From assembly GCA_012295275.1 (NCBI GenBank), contig CM022669.1, positions 6,739,989 to 6,787,488 of the forward strand: DNA of 47,500 nucleotides. The letters are read 5' to 3'. Within the stretch, counting starts at the first letter, position 1. Each line of letters begins with the position of its first letter. The notes beneath the pieces are model-generated. The model did not search any database and was not told the origin of the DNA. It was given only the letters and a program-made list of their open reading frames with translations. Origin of the DNA: Chrysomallon squamiferum. Lineage: Eukaryota; Mollusca; Gastropoda; Neomphalida; Peltospiridae. This document shows positions 13,963 through 26,415 of the stretch, piece by piece. Made by a program: the position numbers and the translations under genes.

Positions 13963-15862
13963 TTAATAGCAAAAGCCAAACTATTTATTTCTTATAAAAG
14001 GAAAATGAAGAAATATTTTACCATTTTGTTCAAAAACCTTTATTTAACAGCCACCCTACTGCATGCAACATTTAGTCAGTTCTTGCAATCTTTAAATGAT
14101 TCTGAATGTGAGTTATCAGATTTATTTTTGACAGTGAGGTGGCCATTTCATAAACAGTTTTTATTGGTTATCTTTGCAAATCAAAGAAGTCTGGCTGCAT
14201 TAAAACTGGTCAGATATCCTGCAATTTCTGTTTTATGAGCAACATGACTGAACGTGACTACCTGATGTTAGTAAGAAAACTTTGAAAAAGCTCTGTGAAA
14301 TTTTGTTTGAAGTAATGAAATAAGTAACCTATTTTATTTTATTTGTTAATTTATGCTTTATGTAATTTTTATTACAATTCTGCTCTGACAAAACAAAAGG
14401 TCTGTAAGAGAATGATAAAAATAAAATTGAAAAAAAAAGTGAAAAGAATAATAATTTAAATTTATTTTTAGAAATCTTATTTTGAAAGGAGTTATAAAAG
14501 GATAGCAATTTAAAGTTTATATTTCAATCACAGTTTTCTATCTTTGGCAGGCAGTCACATTCTAAAATAAGTCAAGTCAATTTTTTGTATCCAGCCCTCT
14601 CTAGCAAACTTAACCCTTGTCACACTAAAACAACAACTTTTCAGTCAGTTCAACAAGTTCACAGCAAACTGAATTCAATCTGATGATGTTCCACAGCTAC
14701 CAACAAAAATATAGAAATGCCTGAAATTAAGAGAGTATACTGTTCGAATTTTTACAGCTTGTCTGGTCTTCAGATATCTGCACAAAAAATAATTTTCTTT
14801 TCTTTCTTTTTCTTTTTCTAAAATTTTTTAAAAGTGAGCCATAATGTTAGTAAGAGAGAGCAGATTTTGAAAACTGATGGATTATAAAAGTCGTGGCTGA
14901 AATGAATGAACAGTGCTGTTAAAAATCAACTTCTCCATAAATCTGATCAAAGATGTAGAACTGTTTAGCTGAAAGAATGTTTAGCTTTACCACTAGTACA
15001 TCTGAACTATATGAAATAAAAAGCAATATGAATGAAGTGCCAGTTCTAATTTCTAAAAATGAACGAAGATGAAGGTGGTTAATTCAATGCAAACTGAAGT
15101 AAGAAAAATTGAACATTTGCTGAAGCTATTTTCCTTATTTCTGAAAAAAAAAAAAAAAAAAAAAGAAACATTAAGAAACATTATTGCCACTAAAACAGAA
15201 AAATCTTTCTAAAGTAAAAATGCAGAATTTAAAAGAGTTGAAATTTCTTCTTCTTCTTGTTTTTTTTTTTTTTTTTTTTTTTTGTCACCAGAACCTACAA
15301 CACTGCACAACATTCACAATTCAACAGTTTTAATATCAATCTTTTACAACAATAGTTTACACTAAATTAAAACATATCATAAATAAAGATTTAAAATCTT
15401 TAAGCAGATCACTCCTCAAACCAATTCTTTCCTTAGAATGAAAAATCTTCTCCAGTCTGTTTCTGGGTACCTTTGGCAACCAGGATTCTTCACACTGACG
15501 ACTGAAAATACTGTCACAGCTTGAAAAGAAAATAATCCATCATACATGTTAGTGCAGACTTACTATGCTGCTGTATTCCTGCTAGCAACGTCGCTGTAGC
15601 AGGGGAAATGGTGGGCGGCATCGCAGCCAACACCTGCTGAAACTGGGCATACTCCTGCTGCACCTAGAAGATAACATACCACGATGTGGGGTTACAGGGC
15701 CGCAAAGCCAAAAACAAAAATAAATATCTACATACAGAAATAGTGTACCATTTACTGAAAAGCATGATAAGAAATAACAGTAGTCTGAAGTAGGTAGTAT
15801 CACGAGCATTGTAACATTTATGAAATTAAAAAAAAAAAATTTATTAATATTTAAAATAATAA

Positions 15863-15913
<51 letters not shown>

Positions 15914-17826
15914 TAGGATATTGAAAATATTTAAGAAAATTATATTTAAATAAATAAGATAATCCAATAAATGTTTTCATGAAGTTCAAGGATCATGATT
16001 TACTTCTTGAGAAGTTTCATATTTGTTATATTTCTGAAAATAGTTTACATAATCAACAGATGCCCAGTTTGAAACATTATGTCTTTTCTTTTCTTCTTTT
16101 AATTTTTTAATTATATTTTTTTCCTATTATATTTTGTTTTTATTTCAAAATTATAATTTTCTTTATATAATTTTATACATTAAAATAATAAATAGTTCTA
16201 AGTTGATTTGTTGCTTTGTTTTTAGATACAGCTCAAATGATTTTAAATTCTACAGGACCTAATCTTGAACAATAAAATTACAAACATTTTCCTAGTATGT
16301 TTCACAAACAATGGAACCCTATTATAATACAAATGTGGAAATATATATCTTAGTTTCTTTTACTATCTTTATCTTTTCCTAATTCCCCTCCCCTCCCCAA
16401 ATTTAAACTGAGCTGTCCCACTGGTTTCAGTGATTTATTTCTCCTTACTGGCACATAACAAGTAACTATAAATTCAAAATAACATTTATAATTTTATTTT
16501 GTCAATTTTCAATGGAAAAAGACCAAATTTCAGTCCTCTGACCCAACAGCATTGTAATCTAAAATCTGGTTTGTAAGATGTTTACAAAATTATTGGTCAC
16601 CTTTGGGCAGCTTTCTGCTGTTGATATTTTGCTTTGGCTTTTTTTTTAAAAAAAAAAAAAAAAAAATTACAGGAGTTGGAAATCATAACTGGATCAGAAA
16701 TTGCATTATAATAGGTTCCACCATTTTACTTACCACTGACTGAATGGAGAAAAAACCTTTGATCATTATAAATATTCAGTACAATTCCCATCAGCTCTGT
16801 TTACTGACTTACTCGTTATAATTATCCAAATGTTAATTAAAAAAAAATCAAAAACATATTTTGAATAATTTCAAATTTTTTAGTTACTGATTTGTTTAGA
16901 TACAAGAAAAGCTGTTCCCCATTCAGATATATATGATCATTATGTCTAACACAGGAAGCAAAAAGCATTCTTAATACAAGAACAGCATTCTGATGGTCAC
17001 TTTAACGAGTCACACCATAATTCTAACAATGCCATGAAAGCTTAGTCAAAGGATCATTATTTAAAGGTAGTCAACAAAAGTGTCCCCATGGGTTGAGTTT
17101 TCCATTATAAGCTTTACAATACAATCATTTGATGATTTGTAAAGATAATTTTCAACAGCAGTCTTGTTTTTCCTTAAAGAAATGACAGAAAGAGAGACTG
17201 GGTGTCTCAGACAAAATGAAAGATTAATGTCTTCAGATTTAAGTAATTAAAACATTTTATTCCAACACAAGGAAGACCTGAAAATGGACTTTGACAAGAT
17301 AAAAATTAGTGTGACAGGGACCAAATCTGGCTAGAACTATAAAAATTATTATCATTACGTTTACCTCGTCCAAACCTGGCAGTCTTCACCTTCGGCAAAA
17401 AATTATTATTAACATGGATACAACTTTGTGAATGTTATGAATATTCAAAATGATTTCACTTTGTAATTTTTTTTCATTAAATTACTGTTGTTTTGTTTGT
17501 TTTTTTTCTTATTTTTTTTTTTTTTTTTTTTTTTTTTCTACTTTTTTTTTTTTTTTTTGATTTTTTTTTTTTTTTGTGGTTTTAGAATCAGAGCTGCCAA
17601 CATAATAATTATCTACATTTAATTTTAACATAACATGAAATTTTAATTTTATTTTTTTTATTTTTTTTTCATTTTTGATGTAATTTTTCCGTGTGATAAT
17701 TCTCCATTTGCCGGTTATAATAGTAATAATTTCAATGGCTGTTACACTAATAATTTAAAAGAATTAAAACTTGTGAGAATTATAAAACTTGCAACAAACT
17801 GCCTCAAAAAAAAACTAAAATAAAAA

Positions 17827-17868
<42 letters not shown>

Positions 17869-20800
17869 TTATTATTTGAAATATTTAATATCATCTGTTC
17901 AGTAGTCATTTAAATCCCTTGAATTTGCTAAGAAAAATGGAAATCATATTTACAGGTATCTGTGAGTCTTATATGAAATAGAAATATATAATTTACAAAA
18001 GAAAATTTATTACAGCTGTGATTATATTAGCTGTTAGCAGCTCTGTTGTAATTTATTTAAGTTAATTAGTAAACAGCATCTTGGAAAAAGTGCCATCTGC
18101 AAAGGAACGGTCATTATTTTGATATATATTTATACAACACAAAAATAATTTAACACACTGAAAAAGTATGAGTAAACAATAAGCTTTTGTTCTTGCAAGC
18201 TAAGCAAAAAATAACTAGAAAAATATTTAGGACTACAAAATCCAAAGTTTAATAACGAAAAAATAAGAAATAGAATATATGTATATAGATAGAAATTATA
18301 AAAAATATTCAACGAATTATCATGCAAGTTTTACGTTTAAATGTTACAAAATGATGTTAACATTTAATCGGAAAAGATTATGTGTGTGTGAATGACATGT
18401 ATGATAGTAATGGTTAGGAGCAGATAGAGAAACTTACTGTTTGTATCAAATTCTCAGCCAGCTGTTTTGCCTGCTGCAGTCCAAGTAAAGTAGGATGTCT
18501 GAAAGTTTGAATTAATAATTTAATGTTTATCATAAACTTACAATATTAAATATTATTATTATTATTATTATTATTTTGAAAGTTTTATCAAGTTAGGAAA
18601 CTGAAAAGTAGTTGACATTTTGCATTTGACAATGAAATAACTATAAAATATATCGTAAATATTTAACTGAAAAAAACCCATTGTACAAAGATTTTCACCA
18701 GGCAGAAAATAAAGTCACATTAAAAAATTATTATAAAAGTGATTTATGTAAAACTCACTGAATGTGAACATGCATGGGTTCAAAAGCCTCTCTGCCTGAT
18801 GTTGGTTCCAGAAAACCTGATCCTTTTCCTCTCAGAGTCACTTTGGCTCCTGTCTCATTGGCAATGTGTTGTAAAAAACTACCCTGTAAAAATATTTATA
18901 ATCAAATAAAATACATATTTACATCACAAAATATCCATAAATTATTACTGTTACCTGCAAATATATTTGTAAAAGAAATAATTTTTAAAGCTTAACCAAT
19001 CAAAATTATTATTACCACATTGGTTGAAATGTGTAGGTTGAAATGTGGAAGTACAAATGTGAAACCAGAGCACCAGACAAGAAAGGGAGACAAGTGCAGA
19101 CTGCAGTCATCACAAATTATTTTTTTCTTGGTACTAATTCAACATTGATCTTTTATGATGGTTGATGTCTATCAGATACATTAATTTAATTCAAAAGAAA
19201 TGAAAAAAAAAAATCAGAATTTGTATGTTTCTGTCTTCAGATTATGAATATTATGAAAAGAAAAATTTGGCATACCCCTGGACCAAACACCTTCTGTTTG
19301 ACATCAAAGTTTGGTGGTGCATGTTCCAAACCAATATACAGTTTCTCTTGTACAAATGCAAGCTATAATAATAAAACATTAAATTAATTTTATTTTATTT
19401 CATTTTATTCAGTATTTTAATACCTAGAAATGTCTTGAATTAAGTATTATATTTGTTCAGTCTTACATTATTTTAAAAATGGAGAAGAAAATTTCAGTCA
19501 GATCTTCAATGAATAAGCACACTGCTAGATACTTGACTGACAAGTCATTCATGAAGTAATAGTAACTGATCAGCTGTGAGATATAATGTTTTAGTATTGC
19601 TATTAACATAAGTAAACAAATCTGAAAAGGAAGGGTACAATCTGAATTAAAAGATAAAAATCTTAACAACAACTTACCCTAGGTGACTGCTGACACATTG
19701 GGGGTGGTGGTTGACTGGTGTTGATGGGTGGTCCAAGGCGGGGTCCAGGACCTGCCGGTCTCACTGCCGGTGAAAACCGTGTACTGCGAGTTTTCATTCC
19801 TTGCTGAATGATCTCATTGATTCTGTTCACTGCACCTGAACAGTAATAAAATACAGGGATAAAATACCATAAATAAATATTTATTCTCTTTGTACTCACC
19901 GTTGCTTACAAGATTCATTAAGTTATTTTTAATTTTAGGTGAGAAAAATTTTAAAAATTTCAGTGAAAGATACTTTGAGATTAATAAAAGTAAATAAACA
20001 TGAGATTTTCTAATGTAGTATATAAATGAAATCTCACTTTCATATAAACAGCAAAAAAGCATATAAAAGACTCTGAGACTACAGTTGTGAGGTACGAGCT
20101 AGTTTGGGAATTAGTAGATTCTGTTACCACCATTTCATACACAGACAGAGCACACTGCAGGGCATCACAAACACAATAAACTTACATTCAACAGATTGGT
20201 GATTTGGTCCTTGAACACAAAGGTAGAGAGCTCTTTCTCTGAAAAATATAACATGACAACTTGAAAAGATTAAAGTGTTACACAGTGTGAGCAATTACAC
20301 TGAAGAATGTTATATTTTTTTTTTTTTTTTTTTGATTTAAAATATTTTTCTTCTTTTGATTTTTTTTGAAATAACAAAAGAATATTATGCACCAATTCTT
20401 GATGAGTCTGGATAAAACTAACAGAAGCATTTCATTGTCATATTGGCAATCAATAAATAAAATTTTGACTTCTTTTCCTTATACTGTATAAATTGTCTTA
20501 CAAATAAATTTGGTGCAAGCAACACATCACTTACCCTGGATTTTTCATTCTTTCTTGAGGAGGTAGATATCGTCCTCTGGTTGAAACAGCTGCACCACTC
20601 ATCTTAGATATCTGAATTTATCAATATTATAGACATTTTATATATCCCTTTACAATAAATTCATAGTATAATTTAAACCTATATGATATAAATAACGAGT
20701 CCTTGAAACATTAACTTGTTTGATGACAAATATGGTTATTTAAATGCCACAAAGAACCTTCTCACAGACTTGCTAAACCAAACTTCCACTTCTGTTAATG

Positions 20801-21596
20801 CTATAAGTATAACCTCAGTAAAATGACCACCCTGAAAATCAAAATTATTTCTTGACTTTGACACTGTTCTGTTTTGAAATGTTTTACTGTAAGTCTGTAT
20901 AATGTAACTGTTTATATTGTATATAATTTTATAATATTCAAAGCCACAATATATCTGTTTATCTGAAATAAGTTTTTCATTCAACATACATCTTCTTGTG
21001 TGGAACCTCGTGTAAGTGTGTTGCGACAACTAATTGGTACATCATTAATTTCCACTTCAGCTACAATCAAATTGTTTGGTGCAGCACTCTGAAAGTTAAT
21101 AAACAAACAAATTATTTTTGGAATGCAATAAAAACAAGAAACTCTTAATATTTATGCAGTTAAGAGTATTTTCTTTAAATTATCAAACTGCTTAAATTGA
21201 ACATATTAATAAGATCTTTACAACAATTACATAAATAAAAATGTTCAGTGATAGATTTAGTGAAAATCTCAGTTAAACCAAATCAACTTTTCTATTTGTT
21301 TCTGGCATAATGATAATCAAAAAGTTTATTTTATTTTTCCTCAGATGTATTATATATATATTCAGAGAAGTACTACATTACCAAGGCAGAAAAAAAAAAA
21401 AAAATATATATATATAAAAAAGTTATAATAATCAAAACAAAAGATGCAAAATTACCTTTGATCTGTTGTTTTGGGCAGGCATGACTTGTGAAGGTTTCAG
21501 TTTTCCTTTGGCTATCAACATAGCATTAACTTTGGCTGCGGCTTCTGCTGCTGCCTCTAGGCTGCTTTTTGACATAGGCCCGTTTCTCTCTAACAT
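4216..21596 (-). CDS. KHDC4: KHDC4 (BLOM7/KIAA0907), KH-domain pre-mRNA splicing factor, 19 coding exons
   Basis: Nuclear RNA-binding protein; the human form assists spliceosome activity through the PRPF19 complex. Coding exons in transcription order: 21596-21456, 21088-20990, 20611-20535, 20238-20186, 19835-19678, 19362-19276, 18883-18759, 18498-18438, 15663-15564, 12000-11908, 11291-11154, 10403-10302, 9770-9636, 9145-8895, 8066-7872, 7393-7257, 6952-6891, 5723-5643, 5177-4216. All joins have GT/AG ends and matching phases, giving 1018 codons plus stop. First KH region about 57-136 ([30 protein letters not shown]). Second about 178-275 ([49 protein letters not shown]). Then Pro/Gln-rich linkers, [21 protein letters not shown] and KQLMPPPPV, all found in human KHDC4. 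The last exon (about 699-1018) adds an acidic SDEEEDE stretch, an Arg/Glu-rich segment and a Gln-rich tail, ending in the conserved PFW motif. Human KHDC4 is about 614 residues, so the tail is unusually long. The N terminus is uncertain. Confidence 0.94.
4453..4605 (-). repeat. In-frame tandem peptide repeat in the KHDC4 tail (four ~13-residue units)
   Basis: Four adjacent coding units in the last KHDC4 exon: [53 protein letters not shown]. The repeat is visible at protein level and partly at DNA level. Its low-complexity Q/F/S/P composition is typical of disordered, condensate-prone segments of splicing factors; that role is inference. Confidence 0.9.
6661..6797. repeat. Compound A / AAAT / AAC-AAT microsatellite
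   Basis: A run, then about 12 units of AAAT-type, then ACAATA, then about 15 units of AAT, in a KHDC4 intron about 95 bases from exon 6891-6952 on its downstream side. Confidence 0.9.
8465..8490. repeat. (GA)13 microsatellite
   Basis: Perfect dinucleotide array in a KHDC4 intron; CU-rich in the transcript. Confidence 0.9.
12001..15563 (-). other. Large KHDC4 intron (3.6 kb)
   Basis: Lies between the exon ending at 15564 and the exon starting at 12000, five to ten times longer than most introns of this gene. It holds T runs (about 12677-12701, 13932-13954, 15261-15283), AAT arrays (13447-13499) and a diverged tandem duplication near 13.4-13.5 kb. The + strand frame 14005-14238 has no family resemblance that I can see and is not called. 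Confidence 0.75.
13396..13535. repeat. Diverged tandem duplication around an AAT array
   Basis: AACAATATTAATAATGACGT at 13396 recurs as AACAATATCAATAATGATGT at 13503. The match extends over about 33 bases with two changes, with a period of 107 and (AAT)n between the copies. Confidence 0.8.
15664..18437 (-). other. Second large KHDC4 intron (2.8 kb)
   Basis: Between the exon ending at 18438 and that starting at 15663. AT-rich with an AAT array (about 15866-15912), a long interrupted T tract (about 17505-17575) and a further AAT array (about 17832-17870). No coding or RNA gene recognised. Confidence 0.75.
15866..15912. repeat. (AAT)n microsatellite
   Basis: About 15 perfect units in a KHDC4 intron. 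Confidence 0.85.
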
Positions 21597-22642
21597 CGTA
21601 AATCGTCTCCTAGATTAATTTAAAATGATTGAAGTGTTCAGAACAATTTGTTTGTTCTTTGTGATTCTAATTTTTATATTCACTATGACATATTAAAACA
21701 TGGTACAATAGAAAATTCTGTGGAAAATCAGTTTATAAAACTATCTGGATCCAATCTGCATTGTATAATATTTTGTTCTTTTTCTTTTGCACAACCACGT
21801 TGTTAAAACCATGAATATTCATTATGGAATATGATATATCGGCGATATATTTATATAGAAGTATAGATTTAATTTATATTCATGTGCTTAATATAAAGTG
21901 TAGTTATAAGTTAAGAAAATAATGTGGGGTTATTTCATCTGAAATGTGTAACAGAACCACAACGTATTTTAATTATGCCATGTTAAGGGACATAATCCAA
22001 TCATTAAAATGGTGACGAGGTGAGCTCAGTAACTGTGGGGTCCAAAATGATAATTGTTTTTTACGTTTGCAGATTCCTTGCCATATTTATTTCAGTAGTG
22101 ACTTAATATAAACACAAACATCATGTACCATTTAATAACAAGCAATTACAATCCAACTTACAATAGTCTAATAAATGACGAATTACGTTTTCAAACAAAA
22201 CGACCTACACAACACGTACGCCATTTTGGGCAATTTGTCGTGCTTATTCGTATATTGTCGGATGTAATCGGAAAACAAGGAACGTTTATTGTTATTATTA
22301 TTTTTCTTTTCTCTTTTTCAAGGGAGATTAATTTTCTGGACATAATTATTAACTTCGTAATAGCTAAATCAGCATAATTCATACATTAACTAACAACGCA
22401 AAAAAATCTGTAATTAGATGATCAAAATTGAACTCCTGGTTTATAATAACGGAATGTAACGAAAGATTACGAAGTGAGGTGTATTTCCATCTGACCGAGT
22501 TGCACAGGTGAATTTTTTAATAGCATGTTTTACACGATGTTTGGACATTAAGCATTTAAATCAGAAATAGAAGAAAAAAGTAAACTTAATAAAAATAAAA
22601 CATGCATAATAACAACAATTACAAAACGTCACATATATTTAC

Positions 22643-22690
22643 CTCTTTCCATCTAAATTCTAACGATAATTTACTCATCTATTGATCTAG
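22643..22690 (-). other. KHDC4: Probable first exon of KHDC4 (5' UTR or alternative N terminus)
   Basis: On the - strand, ATGAGTAAATTATCG begins near 22678 and runs 36 bases to a strong donor (AGAG|GTAAAT, donor bases at 22642-22641). Spliced to the acceptor at 21609 it would encode MSKLSLEFRWKE but in a frame that is not that of the KH domains. It reaches a stop after about 39 codons. So it is either an untranslated first exon with an overlapping upstream ORF, or the real N terminus with a one-base sequence error in the next exon. The upper end of the exon is a guess. Confidence 0.5.
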
Positions 22691-22984
22691 ATTCTAAAAA
22701 AATTGGATATAATATATATAGTATAGACTATACTAGTCTATAGTATATTAATAACTACTAATGGTACTATGCTTGGTGCACGTGTCGTTACCATACGTGG
22801 GTTGCACTGAGCTTCACTTCTCTCTTCCCCCCTGTTGTAAATTTAATTAATTTATGTAAGTCGGTCTATTTTTTATTGTATTTTAATCATATTACTCATT
22901 TATTGTTAGTTATTATTGCTATTATTATTATTATTATTATTTTTTTTTTCATCAATTCATTATAGCTCAAAGGAAGTTATAAAA
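22691..22984. promoter_or_regulatory. Shared divergent promoter region of KHDC4 and KNOP1
   Basis: Fewer than 300 bases separate the probable first exon of KHDC4 (- strand, by 22690) from the KNOP1 initiator (+ strand, 22985). The interval holds an E-box palindrome CACGTG at 22779-22784, a pyrimidine-rich stretch at about 22813-22834 and, for KNOP1, a plausible 5' UTR intron with donor GTAAGT at 22856 and acceptor TATAG at 22961-22965. There is no TATA box in a position I could defend. Promoter function is inferred from the head-to-head arrangement. Confidence 0.6.
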
Positions 22985-24725
22985 ATGGAAAACACCCTAT
23001 CATATGATGAATATAAAAAATCAAAACATGAGAAAAGAAAAAGAAAACATACATTAGAACTTTCTGAAAGCAAAAATGCAGACAGAAATAAAACAACACA
23101 GCCTGAGCATTTAGATGATTCAAATGAATATGTTTTGAAAATAAAAAAGAAAGCCAAACATCAGTCAGAGAGTACTGAAACAGCAGAAATATTAAACACA
23201 ATGGAGGATGAATATCAGTGCAGAAAGAAGAGTAAAAAATGTAAAAAGACACATTTTAAGGAGGAAGATAAAAATGGGACTGGTATTTTAGAAAAGAATG
23301 GTGCAGTCAGTGATGAAGAAAGTCTTCAGCAAATGAAAGAAAATCTTAGTGCATCAAATGTTAAAAGAAAGAAGCACAAAATAAAGAAACAATTTTCTGA
23401 GACCATCCAAGATGAAATAGTAGAATATGATGCAGCAAGTGTAGAAATAAATAAAAATAATGAAAACAGTGAAAATAATGTTGAGAAAAAAAAAAGTAAA
23501 AAGGACCAGAAAAATCATGAAATTGTCCAAGATGGATATCCACAATCTATAGAACCACATAGTAAGAAAAAGAAAAAGAAAAAGAAAAAACATTTTGAGA
23601 ATGGACACAACCAGTGTAACGAATTTGAACAGTTAGAAAATCTAAACAATGGAACAGTTAAAAATTCAAAAGTAAGAAAACAAAAGAAAAAAGATGGAGA
23701 CTTAGAAATGGAGACAAAAACAAAACAGATTCAATCAGAATTTAAAAGTAACAACAATGCAGAAAATGGTGATGTTGCAGGGGATGTTGAAAATGTACTA
23801 AATATCAATAATCAAGATGAAATTGTGGAAAATAGAAAAGATGGTGACCAGAAAACTAAGGCTAAGAAAAAGAAAAAATCTCATCATAAAGACAAGATGA
23901 AGAATGACATAAAAAAATCTGATGTTGAGATTACATCTGTTGCCATGGACGCTGAACAAGAAATGAAAACTGATGGGGTCTGTGAGAAAAAAAAGAAGAA
24001 ACATAAGGAATCCAAAAAGAGTTTAGAAGAAGACATAACATCAGAAGAGAAACATGAGTGTCTAAAAACACACGAAGAAATTATAGAAGACCACAAAAAA
24101 TCCAAAAAAATAAAAGAAAACATTTAATTGCAGAAAATGAAGGAGAGATGTCAGATGTTTCAGAAAAGAAAAAGAAAGAAACTACTGAAGAATCATTCAG
24201 TAAGTCAAAGAAACAAAAGAAGAAGAAGAAGAAAAAAGATTATACAAGAGAAAACCATGATGAGTCAATCAGTATTTCAGAAAACCAAAAGCAAAATGCA
24301 CCATCTCTCTTATCCAGTAACAAAAATGATAATTCTATATTTAATGGCAATAGGAAATCAAATTCAGAAAATTCTGTAGACTCTGTTTGTTTAGGGCAGT
24401 GGGAAACTACATCACTAGGAAATAAAGACAGACAGCAAAAGTTTTTACGATTGCTTGGAGGCTTCAAAAAGGGAGGTGATTCAAAAACAAAAGTATATTT
24501 AGCAGTCTTGGAGCAAAACCAAAGGGAGGTAATTTGGTTCTCAATAAGAAACAGGAGGAGGATCTTAGTAAAAATCTGATGTCTAGTTTCCAGAAAGCTT
24601 TGGATTATAAGTTGTTTAAAAATAAAGGTGTTGGTTTAGGGTTCTCACCACCTGCTGGTGATGGTAAAAAGTTCCACATAGACACGAATGTGACAAAGTC
24701 CAAAAGGTTTGATGATTCTGATTGA
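22985..24725 (+). CDS. KNOP1: KNOP1, lysine-rich nucleolar protein 1 (two one-base frame breaks)
   Basis: Small basic nucleolar protein of poorly known function. ATG at 22985 (context AAAAATGG) starts a lysine-rich chain with many short K4-K9 clusters such as [10 protein letters not shown], separated by acidic stretches. The C terminus carries the conserved SMAP-like part: LGQWETTSLGNKDRQQKFLR, LLGGFK, then NLVLNKKQEEDL, ALDYKLFKNKGVGLGFSP and KKFHIDTNVTKSKRFDDSD, matching the human order QWD...QKLKFLRLMGGFK...GLGFS...FYIDRNASKS. The frame moves twice, within A7 at about 24104-24110 and A5 at about 24483-24487. Each break is mended by one extra A, giving about 580 residues against about 460 in human. 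No intron interrupts the coding part, whereas the vertebrate gene is split. A poly(A) signal AATAAA lies at 24805-24810. Sequencing undercalls are more likely than a dead gene because both sides of each break are conserved. Confidence 0.9.
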
Positions 24726-25660
24726 AATGTATCTATTGTAATACAATGAAATTGTTCTTTTCAGTATAAAAAAGAAAAAAGAAAGAAAGAAAGAAAAAGA
24801 TAATAATAAAATATATAAAAACATTAAATCATTATGTATGTAAAATTATTAAATTGTTTTTGAAGAAAATTATTTTTTTTCATGAGTTAATAGTTTAAAT
24901 AAATATTTATCTTTTATAAAACAATTAAATTAATTATGTATGTAAAATTATTTTAAATCTTGTTTTTGTTTTTTTTTGTTTTGTGTGTATCTGTGTGGTT
25001 TCTGCTGGTTTTTTTAAATAATCTGGTTGTTTGAAATCTGATATTCATTTCAACTGAGATTATTTCTAATTGATTTAAAAATAATGAAATGATCTTTATT
25101 TTAATTGTATAAAACTAATATTTTATGTATACCCAAGTATCTTAATAAGTAAAAAACATTTAATGTAGTGGTTATGAAATTCCATGTTTAAGAAAGACAA
25201 ATAGTCCAATAGGTCTTCTGTGAGGACAGATTGAGAAAGATTCAATGAAAGGTTAAACACTACTGCACAGTACAAATGAGATGTTGTGAATAAAATTAAA
25301 GCAAACACACTTTTGGTATAAAAACAGTTTCATTAACAAAACAACAACACATTAAACAGTATGGCAAGATCCTTAGAACATATTTTCCAATATTTTTAAA
25401 GATTGTTTTTCAATACTTGGCCTTAAATTATCCTTCATTATAAAGGCTTTATTAGCACTGGATGTCAACACAATTCTCAGTCTTTAAAAACCAATTATTA
25501 GCTGTTCTGCTGCTGCTATTAATTTTGACAGCAAATAACAATGCTACACATTCATATTTCATGATTGATTGCACAGTATAATGCTGAAAAAGAATCCATC
25601 ACAATTCTTGGAATGTCTTTTAAAAATATTATTTTATGTATAAAATCAGTGATATACGAT
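24726..25660. other. Convergent 3' ends of KNOP1 and VPS33B
   Basis: Holds both 3' UTRs. Poly(A) signals: AATAAA at 24805-24810 on + for KNOP1 and TTTATT at 25448-25453, read as AATAAA on -, for VPS33B. A short AT-rich tract is duplicated (about 24822-24850 and 24925-24955, both with ATTATGTATGTAAAATTATT). No gene seen. Confidence 0.65.
24805..24810 (+). terminator. Poly(A) signal AATAAA of KNOP1
   Basis: First AATAAA on the + strand, about 80 bases after the KNOP1 stop. Confidence 0.5.
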
Positions 25661-26384
25661 TTATGTTTTCTCTAAGACAGATTCTATTAAAGAATTTCCT
25701 GTCACTATGGCTGTGGTGGCAATTATGATCTTCCAGCCAGCTGAAAAAAAGAAAGAAAAAATGTTTTCTAGTACAATAATGTTATTTAGAGTTATCTTTC
25801 TTTCAAATGTTAACTAACACCCACATACGTTATTACTATAAATTTGAAAGTATTAAATAAGTTTTCAACCCATGAAAAAAATGTTGGAATGAAATAATAT
25901 TATAAAAAAATGTAAACTAGTAGTTTTAAGATATAAAACTGATATGTGAAGTTTTACTACCAGTAATATAAGCCACAAACCCACAAAAAAAAGAAAAGAA
26001 GAGTGAACATTTTTTAAAAACAAAAACCCACTTAGGTTACAAAACTTTATTTATTTCCCATTACTGCATTATGAACTATCTTTTATGGGATGGGGTAGAT
26101 AAATCAGAATACTTTTTAAACTGATGGAGTGGAAGAAAACAAAACTGGAGGCTTACCTTCAGACTGGGCTAAATAGCGTAATGCTGCAATCTCTGAAAAT
26201 GTACAACCTCCCAGGAAATACACAACCACCACCCTCAGAGCAGGGGCCATTATTGTTTGAGAGCCTAATTTTCCTGGAATAAAAAAAAAAAATTAATAAT
26301 AATAATTGCATTAAAACTAATGTATATACCTAAAAATGCAAAAATAAATGAGTAAAAAAAAAAAAAATATATAAAAATAAAATA

Positions 26385-26415
<31 letters not shown>

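Noticed and set aside
14005-14238. 77-codon + strand frame inside a KHDC4 intron
   Set aside because: No family resemblance and AT-rich codon use like the surrounding intron.
24104-24110. Programmed -1 ribosomal frameshifting in KNOP1
   Set aside because: The in-frame sequence C_AAA_AAA is not a canonical slippery heptamer, and a second, different site would also be needed. Missing bases in A runs are simpler.
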